Shown: positions 9,749 through 21,889 of the stretch, in pieces
How the letters are laid out: each line of letters begins with the position of its first letter
Numbering within the stretch: position 1 is the first letter of the stretch
NCBI RefSeq assembly: GCF_019059575.1
Contig: NW_024881534.1
Location: 248,001-312,000, forward strand
DNA from: Amphibalanus amphitrite
Lineage: Eukaryota > Arthropoda > Thecostraca > Balanomorpha > Balanidae
Length of the DNA stretch: 64,000 bases
Direction of reading: 5' to 3'
Notes under the pieces: generated by a model
The model's database searches: none
The model's input: the letters and a program-made list of their open reading frames with translations, nothing else
What the model was told of the DNA's origin: nothing
Position numbers and translations under genes: made by a program

Positions 9749-12700
9749 TTAAGGATCGAGAAATCCAGAAGCGGTTTTTAAGGAAAGTTACTACGGCCTA
9801 TGAGCTACCCGATGATGTGCTTTGATTTGGAATTCGGTCAATCCCTCTACTCGAAAACTGCTGTGCAAGTGTATTTTTGACATAGCCCACAAATGACCTT
9901 AGGTCATCGCATGACCTTGAGGGGTCAAATGAGTGTTGGGAAAGTAAGATTAGATGCTGTCGAGTCGATTGGTGCCATTTTTAGCGCTCTAACTCTACTG
10001 GGTGGGCCACAATCTGCTGTGCAAATTTGGGCCACGTGACCTTTGCTGACCTCTGTAGGTGAAACGGCCGGGTGTGCCACCGAATAACTCGGACTGTGGA
10101 TTGACCATGTCAGCACCTAGATTGTGTGCGATTTGCAGCTTGATCGGAGATGTCCCGAATCTGGGCTGAATCCGGGCTGCGACGTATGAGTGTCGTTTAC
10201 TTGCGGATTTTGACCTGCCAAGGTCAAACGGGGTCACATATCGAGAAGCGGTTTTTAAGGAAAGTTACTACGGCCTATGGGCTACCCGATGATGTGCTTT
10301 GATTTGGAATTCGGTCAATTCCTCTACTCGAAAACTGCTGTGCAAATGTATTTTCGACATAGCCCACAAATGACCTAGGATCATCGCATGACCTTGAGAG
10401 GTCAAATGAGTGTTGGGAAAGTAAGATTAGATGCTGGCAAGTCGATTGGTGCCATTTTTAGCGCTCTAGCTCAACTGGGTGGGCCACAATCTGCTGTGCA
10501 AATTTGGGCCACGTGACCTTTGCTGACCTCTCTAGGCCAAACGGCTGGGAGTGCCGCCGAATGACTTCGACTGTGGATTAGGCACGTCATTGCCTACTTT
10601 GTGTGCGATTTTCAGCTTGATCGGAGATGTCCCGAATCTGGGCTGAATCCGGGTTTCGACGTATGGAGTGTCGTTTATTTGCACATTTTGACCTGCCGAG
10701 GTCAAACGGGGTCACATATCGAAAAGCAGTTTTTAAGGAAAATTACTACGGCTTATGTGCTACCCGATGATGTGTTTTGATTTGGAATTCGGTCAATCCC
10801 TCTACTCGAAAACTGCTGTGCAAATGTATTTTCGACATAGCCCACTAATGACCTTAGGTCATCGCATGACCTTGAGGGGCAAATGAGTGTTGGGAAAGTA
10901 AGATTACATGCTGGCGAATCGATTGGTGCAATTTTTAGCGCTCTAGCTCTACTGGGTGGGCCACAATCTGCTGTGCAAATTTGGGCCACGTGACCTTTGC
11001 TGACCTTTCTAGGTCAAACAGCTGGGAGTGCCGCCGAATGACTTGGACTGTGGATTGGGCACGTCATGGCCTACATTGTGTGCGATTTTCAGCTTGATCG
11101 GGGATGTCCCAAATCTGGGCTGAATCCGGGCTGCGACGTATGGAGTGTCGTTGATTTGCGGATTTTGACCTGCCGAGGTCCAACGGGGTCACATATCGAG
11201 AAGCGGTTTTTAAGGAAAGTTACTACGGCCTATGGGCTACCCGATGATGTGCTTTGATTTGGAATTCGGTCAATTCCTCTACTCGAAAACTGCTGTGCAA
11301 GTGTATTTTCGACATAGCCCACAAATGACCTTAGGTCATCGCATGACCTTGAGAGGTCAAATGAGTGTTGGGAAAGTAAGATTAGATGCTGGCGAGTCGA
11401 TTGGTGCCATTTTTAGCGCTCTAGCTCTACTGGGTGGGCCACAATCTGCTGTGCAAGTTTGGGCCACGTGACCTTTGCTGACCTCTCTCGGTCAAACGGC
11501 TGGGAGTGCCGTCGAATGACTTAAACTGTGGATGGAGCACGTTATGGCCTACATTGTGTGCGATTTTCAGCTTGATCGGAGATGTCCCGAATCTGGGCTG
11601 AATCCGGGCTGCGACGTATGTAGTGTCGTTTTTTTGCACATTTTGACCTGCCGAGGTCAAACAGGGTCACATATCGAAAAGCGGTTTGTAAGGAAAGTTA
11701 CTACGGCTTATGGGCTACCCGATGATGTGCTTTGATTTGGAATTCGGTCAATTCCTCTACTCGAAAACTGCTGTGCAAGTGTATTTTCGACAAAGCCCAC
11801 AAATGACCTTAGGTCATCGCATGACCTTGAGAGGTCAAATGAGTAATGGGAAAGTAAGATTAGATGCTGACGAGTCGATTGGTGCCATTTTTAGCGCTCT
11901 AGCTCTTGGGTGGGCCACAATCTGCTGTGCAAATTTGGGCCACGTGACCTTTGCTGACCTCTGTAGGTGAAACAGCTGGGAGTGCCACCGAATAACTCGG
12001 ACTGTGGATTGAGCATGTCAGCACCTACATTGTGAGCGATTTTCAGCTTGATCGGAGATGTCCCGAATCTGGGCTGAATCCGGGCTGCGATGTATGGAGA
12101 GTCATTTATTTGCGGATTTTGACCTGTCGAGGTCAAACGGGGTCACATATCGAAAAGCGGTTTTTAAGGAAAGTTACTACGGCTTATGGGCTACCCGATG
12201 ATGTGCTTTGATTTGGAATTCGGTCAATTCCTTTACTCGAAAACTGCTGTGCAAGTGTATTTTCGACATAACCCACAAATGACCTTAGGTCATCGCATGA
12301 CCTTGAGAGGTCAAATGAGTGATGGGAAAGTAAGATTAGATGCTGGCTAGTCGATTGGTGCCATTTTTAGCGCTCTAGCTCTACTGGGTGGGCCACAATC
12401 TGCTGTGCAAATTTAGGCCATGTGACCTTTGCTGACCTCTCTAGGTCAAACGGCTGGGAGTGCCGCCGAATGACTTGGACTATGGATTGGGCACGTCATG
12501 GCCTACATTGTGTGCGATTTTCAGCTTGATCGGAGATGTCCCGAATCTGGGCTGAATCCGGGCTGCGACGTATGGAGTGTCATTTATTTGCGGGTTTTGA
12601 CCTGCCGAGGTCAAACGGGGTCACATATCGAGAAGTGGTTTTTAAGGAAAGTTACTACGGCCTATGGGCTACCCGATGGTGTGCTTTGATTTGGAATTCG

Positions 12701-15700
12701 GTCAATTCCTCTACTCGAAAACTGCTGTGCAAGTGTATTTTCGACGTAGCCCACAAATGACCTTAGGTCATCGCATGACCTTGAGGGGTCAAATGAGTGT
12801 TGAGAAAGTACGATTTGATGCTGGCGAGTCGATTGGTGCCATTTTTAGCGCTCTAGCTCTACTGGGTGGGCCACAATCTGCTGTGCAAATTTGGGCCACG
12901 TGACATTTGCTGAACTCCCTAGGTCAAACGGCTGGGAGTGTCGCCGAATGGCTTAAGCTGTGGATTGAGCACGTCATGGCCTACATTGTGTGCGACTTTC
13001 AGCTTGATCGGAGATGTCCCGAATCTGGGCTGAATCCGGGCTGCGACGTATGGAGTGTCGTTTCTTTGCGGATTTTGACCTGCCGAGGTCAAACGGGGTC
13101 ACATATCGAGAAGCGGTTTTTAAGGAAAGTTACTACGGCTTATGGGCTACCCGATGATGTGCTTTGATTTGGAATTCGGTCAATCACTCTACTCGAAAAC
13201 TGCTGTGCAATTGTATTTTCGACATAGTCCACAAATGACCTTAGGTCATCGCATGACCTTGAGGTTTCAAATGAGTGTTGGGAAAGTAAGATTCGATGCT
13301 GTCGAGTCGATTGGTGCCATTTTTAGCGCTCTAGCTCTACTGGGTGGGCCACAATCTGCTGTGCAAATTTGGGCCACGTGACCTTTGCTGACCTCTGTAG
13401 GTCAAACGGCCGGAAGTGCCACCGAATAACTCGGACTGTGGATTGAGCATGTCAGCACTTACATTGTGTGCGATTTGCAGCTTGATCGGAGATGTCCCGA
13501 ATCTGGGCTGAATCCGGGCTGCGACGTATGAGTGTCGTTTATTTGCGGATTTTGACCTGCCAAGGTCAAACGGGGTCACATATCGAGAAGCGGTTTTTAA
13601 GGAAAGTTACTACGGCCTATGGGCTACCCGATGATGTTCTTTGATTTGGAATTTAGTCAATCCCTCTACTCGAAAACTGCTGTGCAAGTGTATTTTTGAC
13701 ATAGCCCACAAATGACCTTAGGTCATCGCATGACCTTGAGAGGTCAAATGAGTATTGGGAAAGTAAGATTAGATGCTGGCGAGTCGATTGGTGCCATTTT
13801 TAGCGCTCTAGCTCTACTGGGTGGGCCACAATCTGCTGTGCAAATTTGGGCCACGTGACCTTTGCTGACCTCTGTAGGTCAAACGGCTGGGAGTGCCGCC
13901 GAAAGACTTTGACTGTGGATTAGAAACGTCATGGCCTACATTTTGTGCGATTTTCAGCTTGATCGGAGACGTCCCGAATCTGGGCTGAATCCGGGCTGCG
14001 ACGTATGGAGTGTCGTTTATTTGCACATTTTGACCTGCCAAGGTCAAACGGGGTCACATATCGAAAAGCGGTTTTTAAGGAAAGTTACTACGGCCTATGA
14101 GCTACCCGATGATGTGCTTTGATTTGGAATTCGGTTAATCCCTCTACTCGAAAACTGCTGTGCAAGTGTATTTTCGACATAGCCCACAAATGACCTTAGG
14201 TCATCGCATGACCTTGAGGGGTCAAATGAGTGTTGGAAAAGTAAGATTAGATGCTGTCGAGTCGATTGGTGCCATTTTTAGCGCTCTAACTCTACTGGGT
14301 GGGCCACAATCTGCTGTGCAAATTTGGGCCACGTGACCTTTGCTGACCTCTGTAGGTGAAACGGCCGGGTGTGCCACCGAATAACTCGGACTGTGGATTG
14401 ACCATGTCAGCACCTACATTGTGTGCGATTTGCAGCTTGATCGGAGATGTCCCGAATCTGGGCTGAATCCGGGCTGCGACGTATGAGTGTCGTTTACTTG
14501 CGGATTTTGACCTGCCAAGGTCAAATGGGGTCACATATCGAGAAGCGGTTTTTAAGGAAAGTTACTACGGCCTATGGGCTACCCGATGATGTGCTTTGAT
14601 TTGGAATTCGGTCAATTCCTCTACTCGAAAACTGCTGTGCAAGTGTATTTTCGACATAGCCCACAAATGACCTTAGGTCATCGCATGACCTTGAGAGGTC
14701 AAATGAGTGTTGGGAAAGTAAGATTAGATGCTGGCGAGTCGATTGGTGCCATTTTTAGCGCTCTAGCTCTACTGGGTGGGCCACAATCTGCTGTGCAAGT
14801 TTGGGCCACGTGACCTTTGCTGACCTCTCTCGGTCAAACGGCTGGGAGTGCCGTCGAATGACTTAAACTGTGGATGGAGCACGTTATGGCCTACATTGTG
14901 TGCGATTTTCAGCTTGATCGGAGATGTCCCGAATCTGGGCTGAATCCGGGCTGCGACGTATGCAGTGTCGTTTTTTTGCACATTTTGACCTGCCGAGGTC
15001 AAACGGGGTCACATATCGAAAAGCGGTTTGTAAGGAAAGTTACTACGGCTTATGGGCTACCCGATGATGTGCTTTGATTTGGAATTCGGTCAATTCCTCT
15101 ACTCGAAAACTGCTGTGCAAGTGTATTTTCGACAAAGCCCACAAATGACCTTAGGTCATCGCATGACCTTGAGAGGTCAAATGAGTAATGGGAAAGTAAG
15201 ATTAGATGCTGACGAGTCGATTGGTGCCATTTTTAGCGCTCTAGCTCTTGGGTGGGCCACAATCTGCTGTGCAAATTTGGGCCACGTGACCTTTGCTGAC
15301 CTCTGTAGGTCAAACAGCTGGGAGTGCCACCGAATAACTCGGACTGTGGATTGAGCATGTCAGCACCTACATTGTGTGCGATTTTCAGCTTGATCGGAGA
15401 TGTCCCGAATGTGGGCTGAATCCGGGCTGCGATGTATGGAGAGTCATTTATTTGCGGATTTTGACCTGTCGAGGTCAAACGGGGTCACATATCGAAAAGC
15501 GGTTTTTAAGGAAAGTTACTACGGCTTATGGGCTACCCGATGATGTGCTTTGATTTGGAATTCGGTCAATTCCTTTACTCGAAAACTGCTGTGCAAGTGT
15601 ATTTTCGACATAACCCACAAATGACCTTAGGTCATCGCATGACCTTAGGTCATCGCATGACCTTGAGAGGTCAAATGAGTGATGGGAAAGTAAGATTAGA

Positions 15701-17711
15701 TGCTGGCTAGTCGATTGGTGCCATTTTTAGCGCTCTAGCTCTACTGGGTTGGCCACAATCTGCTGTGCAAATTTAGGCCATGTGACCTTTGCTGACCTCT
15801 CTAGGTCAAACGGCTGGGAGTGCCGCCGAATGACTTGGACTATGGATTGGGCACGTCATGGCCTACATTTTGTGCGATTTTCAGCTTGATCGGAGATGTC
15901 CCGAATCTGGGCTGAATCCGGGCTGCGACGTATGGAGTGTCGTTTCTTTGCGGATTTTGACCTGCCGAGGTCAAACGGGGTCACATATCGAAAAGCGGTT
16001 TTTAAGGAAAGTTACTACGGCCTATGAGCTACCCGATGATGTGCTTTGATTTGGAATTCGGTCAATCCCTCTACTCGAAAACTGCTGTGCAAGTGTATTT
16101 TCGACATAGCCCACAAATGACCTTAGGTCATCGTATGACCTTGAGGGGTCAAATGAGTGTTGGGAAAGTAAGATTAGATGCTGTCGAGTCGATTGGTGCC
16201 ATTTTTAGCGCTCTAACTCTACTGGGTGGGCCACAATCTGCTGTGCAAATTTGGGCCACGTTACCTTTGCTGACCTCTGTAGGTGAAACGGCCGGGTGTG
16301 CCACCGAATAACTCGGACTGTGGATTGACCATGTCAGCACCTACATTGTGTGCGATTTGCAGCTTGATCGGAGATGTCCCGAATCTGGGCTGAATCCGGG
16401 CTGCGACGTATGAGTGTCGTTTACTTGCGGATTTTGACCTGCCAAGGTCAAATGGGGTCACATATCGAGAAGCGGTTTTTAAGGAAAGTTACTACGGCCT
16501 ATGGTCTACCCGATGATGTGCTTTGATTTGGAATTCGGTCAATTCCTCTACTCGAAAACTGTTGTGCAATTGTATTTTCGACATAGCCCACAAATGACCT
16601 TAGGTCATCGCATGACCTTGAGAGGTCAAATGAGTGTTGGGAAAGTAAGATTAGATGCTGGCGAGTCGATTGGTGCCATTTTTAGCGCTCTAGCTCTACT
16701 GGGTGGGCCACAATCTGCTGTGCAAGTTTGGGCCACGTGACCTTTGCTGACCTCTCTCGGTCAAACGGCTGGGAGTGCCGTCGAATGACTTAAACTGTGG
16801 ATGGAGCACGTTATGGCCTACATTGTGTGCGATTTTCAGCTTGATCGGAGATGTCCCGAATCTGGGCTGAATCCGGGCTGCGACGTATGCAGTGTCGTTT
16901 TTTTTGCACATTTTGACCTGCCGAGGTCAAACGGGGTCACATATCGAAAAGCGGTTTGTAAGGAAAGTTACTACGGCTTATGGGCTACCCGATGATGTGC
17001 TTTGATTTGGAATTCGGTCAATTCCTCTACTCGAAAACTGCTGTGCAAGTGTATTTTCGACAAAGCCCACAAATGACCTTAGGTCATCGCATGACCTTGA
17101 GAGGTCAAATGAGTAATGGGAAAGTAAGATTAGATGCTGACGAGTCGATTGGTGCCATTTTTAGCGCTCTAGCTCTTGGGTGGGCCACAATCTGCTGTGC
17201 AAATTTGGGCCACGTGACCTTTGCTGACCTCTGTAGGTCAAACAGCTGGGAGTGCCACCGAATAACTCGGACTGTGGATTGAGCATGTCAGCACCTACAT
17301 TGTGTGCGATTTTCAGCTTGATCGGAGATGTCCCGAATCTGGGCTGAATCCGGGCTGCGATGTATGGAGAGTCATTTATTTGCGGATTTTGACCTGTCGA
17401 GGTCAAACGGGGTCACATATCGAAAAGCGGTTTTTAAGGAAAGTTACTACGGCTTATGGGCTACCCGATGATGTGCTTTGATTTGGAATTCGGTCAATTC
17501 CTTTACTCGAAAACTGCTGTGCAAGTGTATTTTCGACATAACCCACAAATGACCTTAGGTCATCGCATGACCTTGAGAGGTCAAATGAGTGATGGGAAAG
17601 TAAGATTAGATGCTGGCTAGTCGATTGGTGCCATTTTTAGCGCTCTAGCTCTACTGGGTTGGCCACAATCTGCTGTGCAAATTTAGGCCATGTGACCTTT
17701 GCTGACCTCTC

Positions 17712-19509
17712 CAGGGGCGGATCCAGGAAAACTCCAAGGGGAGGGTGATGAATCGAAGTGGTGCCCCTACCTATACCCAAAATTAAAAACTCAACGGATT
17801 TCGTCCACTTCATTTTGGTGGTGCCCCCATTTTCAGTTTTTTATTTTTATTTTTTATTTTTAGTCAGTATCTTACCTCTTAGCCACAACCACATTTACCA
17901 ATTGTAAGCAAGTATATATGAATGTGCTATGTGTATATATGTTGTGGACGCTGAGTAATGAGTACTTACCAGGAACGTTATCAGGTAAGCAAATCGTTGT
18001 CAGTCCGACGAACTTGACCCTGGCGTCTAAAGGGTCTGTCCTTGACACTTCAGGCTTGTCAGGGGCACCAAAGTCCTTCCAGGGACACCACAAACCTGTC
18101 AGGGGCACCTACGGCCTTGTAGGGGCGCCACAGGCCCGCCAGGGGCACCACAGGCCTGCCAGGAAGCAGGGGCACCACAGGTCTAGCAAGTATACACGAC
18201 AGGCCTGTCAGGGGCACAACGGGCCTGTTGGGCCCATGAGCACCCCTAGGGGTAGGGGCACCACAGTCCTTCCAGGGGCACCGCAGGCCTGTGAGGGGCA
18301 CCAGCGGCCTAGCAGGGGCACCAGTCAACACAGGCCTGCCAGGGGCACCACAGACCTGCCAGGGGCACCAGAGGCCTGCCAGGAGCACCACCGACCTCGC
18401 AGGGGTAACTTGGGCCTGTCAGGGCCCAGGGGCACCACGGGCCTGTCGAGAGGCACTTCAGGCTTTTCAGGGGCACCATAGTCCTCTCAGGGCGCAGGGG
18501 TAGCAGGGGCACCAGAGGCCTGCCAGGGGCACTACAGGCCTAGCAAGGGCACCACTGGTCTATCAGGGGCACCACGAGCCTGTCATAGCCAGGCATCTCA
18601 GGCTTGTCAAGGCCCAGCGGCACCACAGGTCTGTGAGGGGCACCAGCGACCTAGCAGGGGCACCAGTCAACACAGGTCTGCCAGGGGCGCCACAGACCTG
18701 CCAGGGGCACCACAGACCTGCCAGGGGTACCAGAGGCCTGCCAGGGGCACCACCGGCCTCGCAGGGGCACCTTGGGCCTGTCAGGGGCACGACGGGCCTG
18801 CCGAGGGGCACTTCAGACTTTTCAGGGGCACCAGTCCTCTCCGGGCGCAGGGGCACCAGAGGCCTGCCAGGGGCACCAGCGGCCTAGCAAGGGCACCAGA
18901 GGCCTGCCAGGGGCACCAGCGGCCTAGCAAGGGCACCAGAGGCCTGCCAGGGGCACCACAGGCCTAACAAGGGCACCACGGGCCTGTCAGGGGCACCTCA
19001 GGCTTGTCAGGGCCCAGGGACACCACAGTCCTTCCAAGGGCACCGCAAGCCTGTCAGGGGCACCAGAGGCCTGCCAGGGGCACCACAGGCCTAGCAAGGG
19101 CACCTCTGGCCTGTCAGGGGCACCTCAGGCTTGTCAGGGCCCAGGGGCACCACAGTCCTTCCAGGGGCATTACAAGCCTGTCAGGGGCACCAGAGGCCTA
19201 GCAAGGGCACCACAGGCCTGCCATGGACACCACAGGCCTGCCAGGGGCACCACCGGCCTTGCAGGGGCGCCTCAGGCCTGTCAGGGGCACCACGTGCCTG
19301 CCGGGGACACTTCAGGCTTGTCAGGGGCGTTACAGTCCTGTCAGGGCCCAGGGGCACCAGGCCCGTGGTGTCCCTGCTAGGCCTGTGGTGCCCCTGTCAG
19401 GACTGTGATACCCCTGATAGGCCGGTGGTGCCCCTGGAAGGTCTTTGGGCCCCCGGGCCTCAAGGGGGGGGCCATGACCCATGTGACCCCCCCCTTGGAT
19501 CCGCCCCTG
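17712..19509. mobile_element. hAT-type element carrying a minisatellite, inserted in the foldback arm
   Basis: It starts CAGGGGCGGATCCAGG and ends in the inverted GGATCCGCCCCTG. GACCTCTC, a perfect 8-bp target duplication, lies at 17704-17711 and 19510-19517, and removing the insert restores an ordinary monomer. The core is a degenerate minisatellite with no transposase. The 8-bp duplication and CAGGGG terminus assign it to hAT. It must be younger than the array it interrupts. Confidence 0.92.
18055..19440. repeat. Minisatellite, unit about 20-21 bp, inside the hAT element
   Basis: About 65 degenerate copies of a unit close to AGGGGCACCACAGGCCTGCC. The last part (about 19360-19440) is in inverted orientation, reading GGCCTGTGGTGCCCCTG. 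The same unit fills the related element at 36868-38514. All long open frames here are repeat artefacts. Confidence 0.9.
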
Positions 19510-21889
19510 GACCTCTCTAGGTCAAACGGCTGGGAGTGCCGCCGAATGACTTGGACTATGGATTGGGCACGTCATGGCCTACATTGTGTGCGATTTTCAG
19601 CTTGATCGGAGATGTCCCGAATCTGGGCTGAATCCGGGCTGCGACGTATGGAGTGTCGTTTCTTTGCGGATTTTGACCTGCCGAGGTCAAACGGGGTCAC
19701 ATATCGAGAAGCGGTTTTTAAGGAAAGTTACTACGGCTTATGGGCTACCCGATGATGTGCTTTGATTTGGAATTCGGTCAATCACTCTACTCGAAAACTG
19801 CTGTGCAAGTGTATTTTCGACATAGTCCACAAATGACCTTAGGTCATCGCATGACCTTGAGGTTTCAAATGAGTGTTGGGAAAGTAAGATTCGATGCTGT
19901 CGAGTCGATTGGTGCCATTTTTAGCGCTCTAGCTCTACTGGGTGGGCCACAATCTGCTGTGCAAATTTGGGCCACGTGACCTTTGCTGACCTCTGTAGGT
20001 CAAACGGCCGGAAGTGCCACCGAATAACTCGGACTGTGGATTGAGCATGTCAGCACTTACATTGTGTGCGATTTGCAGCTTGATCGGAGATGTCCCGAAT
20101 CTGGGCTGAATCCGGGCTGCGACGTATGAGTGTCGTTTATTTGCGGATTTTGACCTGCCAAGGTCAAACGGGGTCACATATCGAGAAGCGGTTTTTAAGG
20201 AAAGTTACTACGGCCTATGGGCTACCCGATGATGTGCTTTGATTTGGAATTCGGTCAATTCCTCTACTCGAAAACTGCTGTGCAAGTGTATTTTCGACAT
20301 AGCCCACAAATGACCTTAGGTCATCGCATGACCTTGAGAGGTCAAATGAGTTTTGGGGAAAGTAAGATTAGATGCTGGCGAGTCGATTGGTGCCATTTTT
20401 AGCGCTCTAGCTCTACTGGGTGGGCCACAATCTGCTGTGCAAATTTGGGCCACGTGACCTTTGCTGACCTCTGTAGGTCAAACGGCTGGGAGTGCCGCCG
20501 AAAGACTTTGACTGTGGATTAGAAACGTCATGGCCTACATTTTGTGCGATTTTCAGCTTGATCGGAGACGTCCCGAATCTGGGCTGAATCCGGGCTGCGA
20601 CGTATGGAGTGTCGTTTATTTGCACATTTTGACCTGCCAAGGTCAAACGGGGTCACATATCGAAAAGCGGTTTTTAAGGAAAGTTACTACGGTCTATGAG
20701 CTACCCGATGATGTGCTTTGATTTGGAATTCGGTCAATCCCTCTACTCGAAAACTGCTGTGCAAGTGTATTTTCGACATAGCCCACAAATGACCTTAGGT
20801 CATCGCATGACCTTGAGGGGTCAAATGAGTGTTGGGAAAGTAAGATTAGATGCTGTCGAGTCGATTGGTGCCATTTTTAGCGCTCTAACTCTACTGGGTG
20901 GGCCACAATCTGCTGTGCAAATTTGGGCCACGTGACCTTTGCTGACCTCTGTAGGTGAAACGGCCGGGTGTGCCACCGAATAACTCGGACTGTGGATTGA
21001 CCATGTCAGCACCTACATTGTGTGCGATTTGCAGCTTGATCGGAGATGTCCCGAATCTGGGCTGAATCCGGGCTGCGACGTATGAGTGTCGTTTACTTGC
21101 GGATTTTGACCTGCCAAGGTCAAATGGGGTCACATATCGAGAAGCAGTTTTTAAGGAAAGTTACTACGGCCTATGGGCTACCCGATGATGTGCTTTGATT
21201 TGGAATTCGGTCAATTCCTCTACTCGAAAACTGCTGTGCAAGTGTATTTTCGACATAGCCCACAAATGACCTTAGGTCATCGCATGACCTTGAGAGGTCA
21301 AATGAGTGTTGGGAAAGTAAGATTAGATGCTGGCGAGTCGATTGGTGCCATTTTTAGCGCTCTAGCTCTACTGGGTGGGCCACAATCTGCTGTGCAAGTT
21401 TGGGCCACGTGACCTTTGCTGACCTCTCTAGGTCAAACGGCTGGGAGTGCCGCCGAATGACTTGGACTGTGGATTGGGCACGTCATGGCCTACATTGTGT
21501 GCGAGTTTCAGCTTGATTGGAGGTGTCCCGAATCTGGGCTGAATCCGGGCTGAATCTGGGCTGAATATGGGCTGTCTTGATCAACATGCCGCCCTGCAGG
21601 GTTAGATTTGTGCGGGCAGTAAACAGCGCTGGCCGCTGGGTCATATTTGCGATAGAAAGTTAGCACTCGGTGGCGAGGCGCGCGACTGGCACCGGACGCC
21701 AGACGACCGGCATTTCTTTGAGCGTCTCTGAAGTGGACGCTGCATGCATATGCTAATGTTTGTATCTGCATTTCGTCTCCGAGGCTGGTGACTGGCGTAT
21801 GAGGAATGCGTTTTGATTCAGCTGATGAAAGTAGTCAGGTTAGGGAAGTGGGTGCCCTTGATTCGTTGATATAATTTAGGTATACAATA

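Larger units (their letters stand above)
7888..21587. mobile_element. Giant foldback-type (FB / Mutator-like) transposon made of inverted monomer arrays
   Basis: The ends are inverted copies: ATGT, three variable bases, then TCAAGACAGCCCATATTCAG, with the similarity running on for more than 80 bases. GCCGCCCTG, a perfect 9-bp duplication, sits directly outside at 7879-7887 and 21588-21596. Between them lie two arms of the same roughly 478-bp monomer in opposite orientation: a short left arm to about 9748 and a long right arm from about 9770, with a small unmatched centre. Nine-base duplications with inverted arms of tandem repeats are the hallmark of FB/NOF-like elements of the Mutator superfamily. 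No transposase is encoded, so it is non-autonomous. A hAT element interrupts the right arm. Counting the motif CTACCCGATGATG on either strand gives about 25 monomers. The superfamily call is an inference from architecture. Confidence 0.85.
9770..21587 (+). repeat. Right arm of the foldback element: about 21 monomers, interrupted once
   Basis: CTACCCGATGATG recurs about every 475-480 bp from about 9808 to 17465, then resumes after the hAT insertion from 19744 to 21181. One unit is 493 bp because of a short local duplication of a TGACCTTAGGTCATCGCA word near 15640. Groups of neighbouring variants recur as blocks, for example 11532 with 14874 and 16801, and 13142 with 19740, showing higher-order duplication. 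Small open frames recur on both strands in every unit but are by-products of the repeat, not genes. Confidence 0.92.

Noticed and set aside
17918-19520. Repetitive GAPQACQGH-type open frames and possible CRISPR-like spacing
   Set aside because: The repeat is a degenerate tandem minisatellite without unique spacers, inside a hAT element in an animal genome. It is neither CRISPR nor a gene.
8352-21412. Dozens of 60-100 codon open frames on both strands
   Set aside because: They recur once per monomer, occur on both strands of the same repeat, and carry no known domain. Differences between copies do not favour silent sites. They are shadows of the foldback array.
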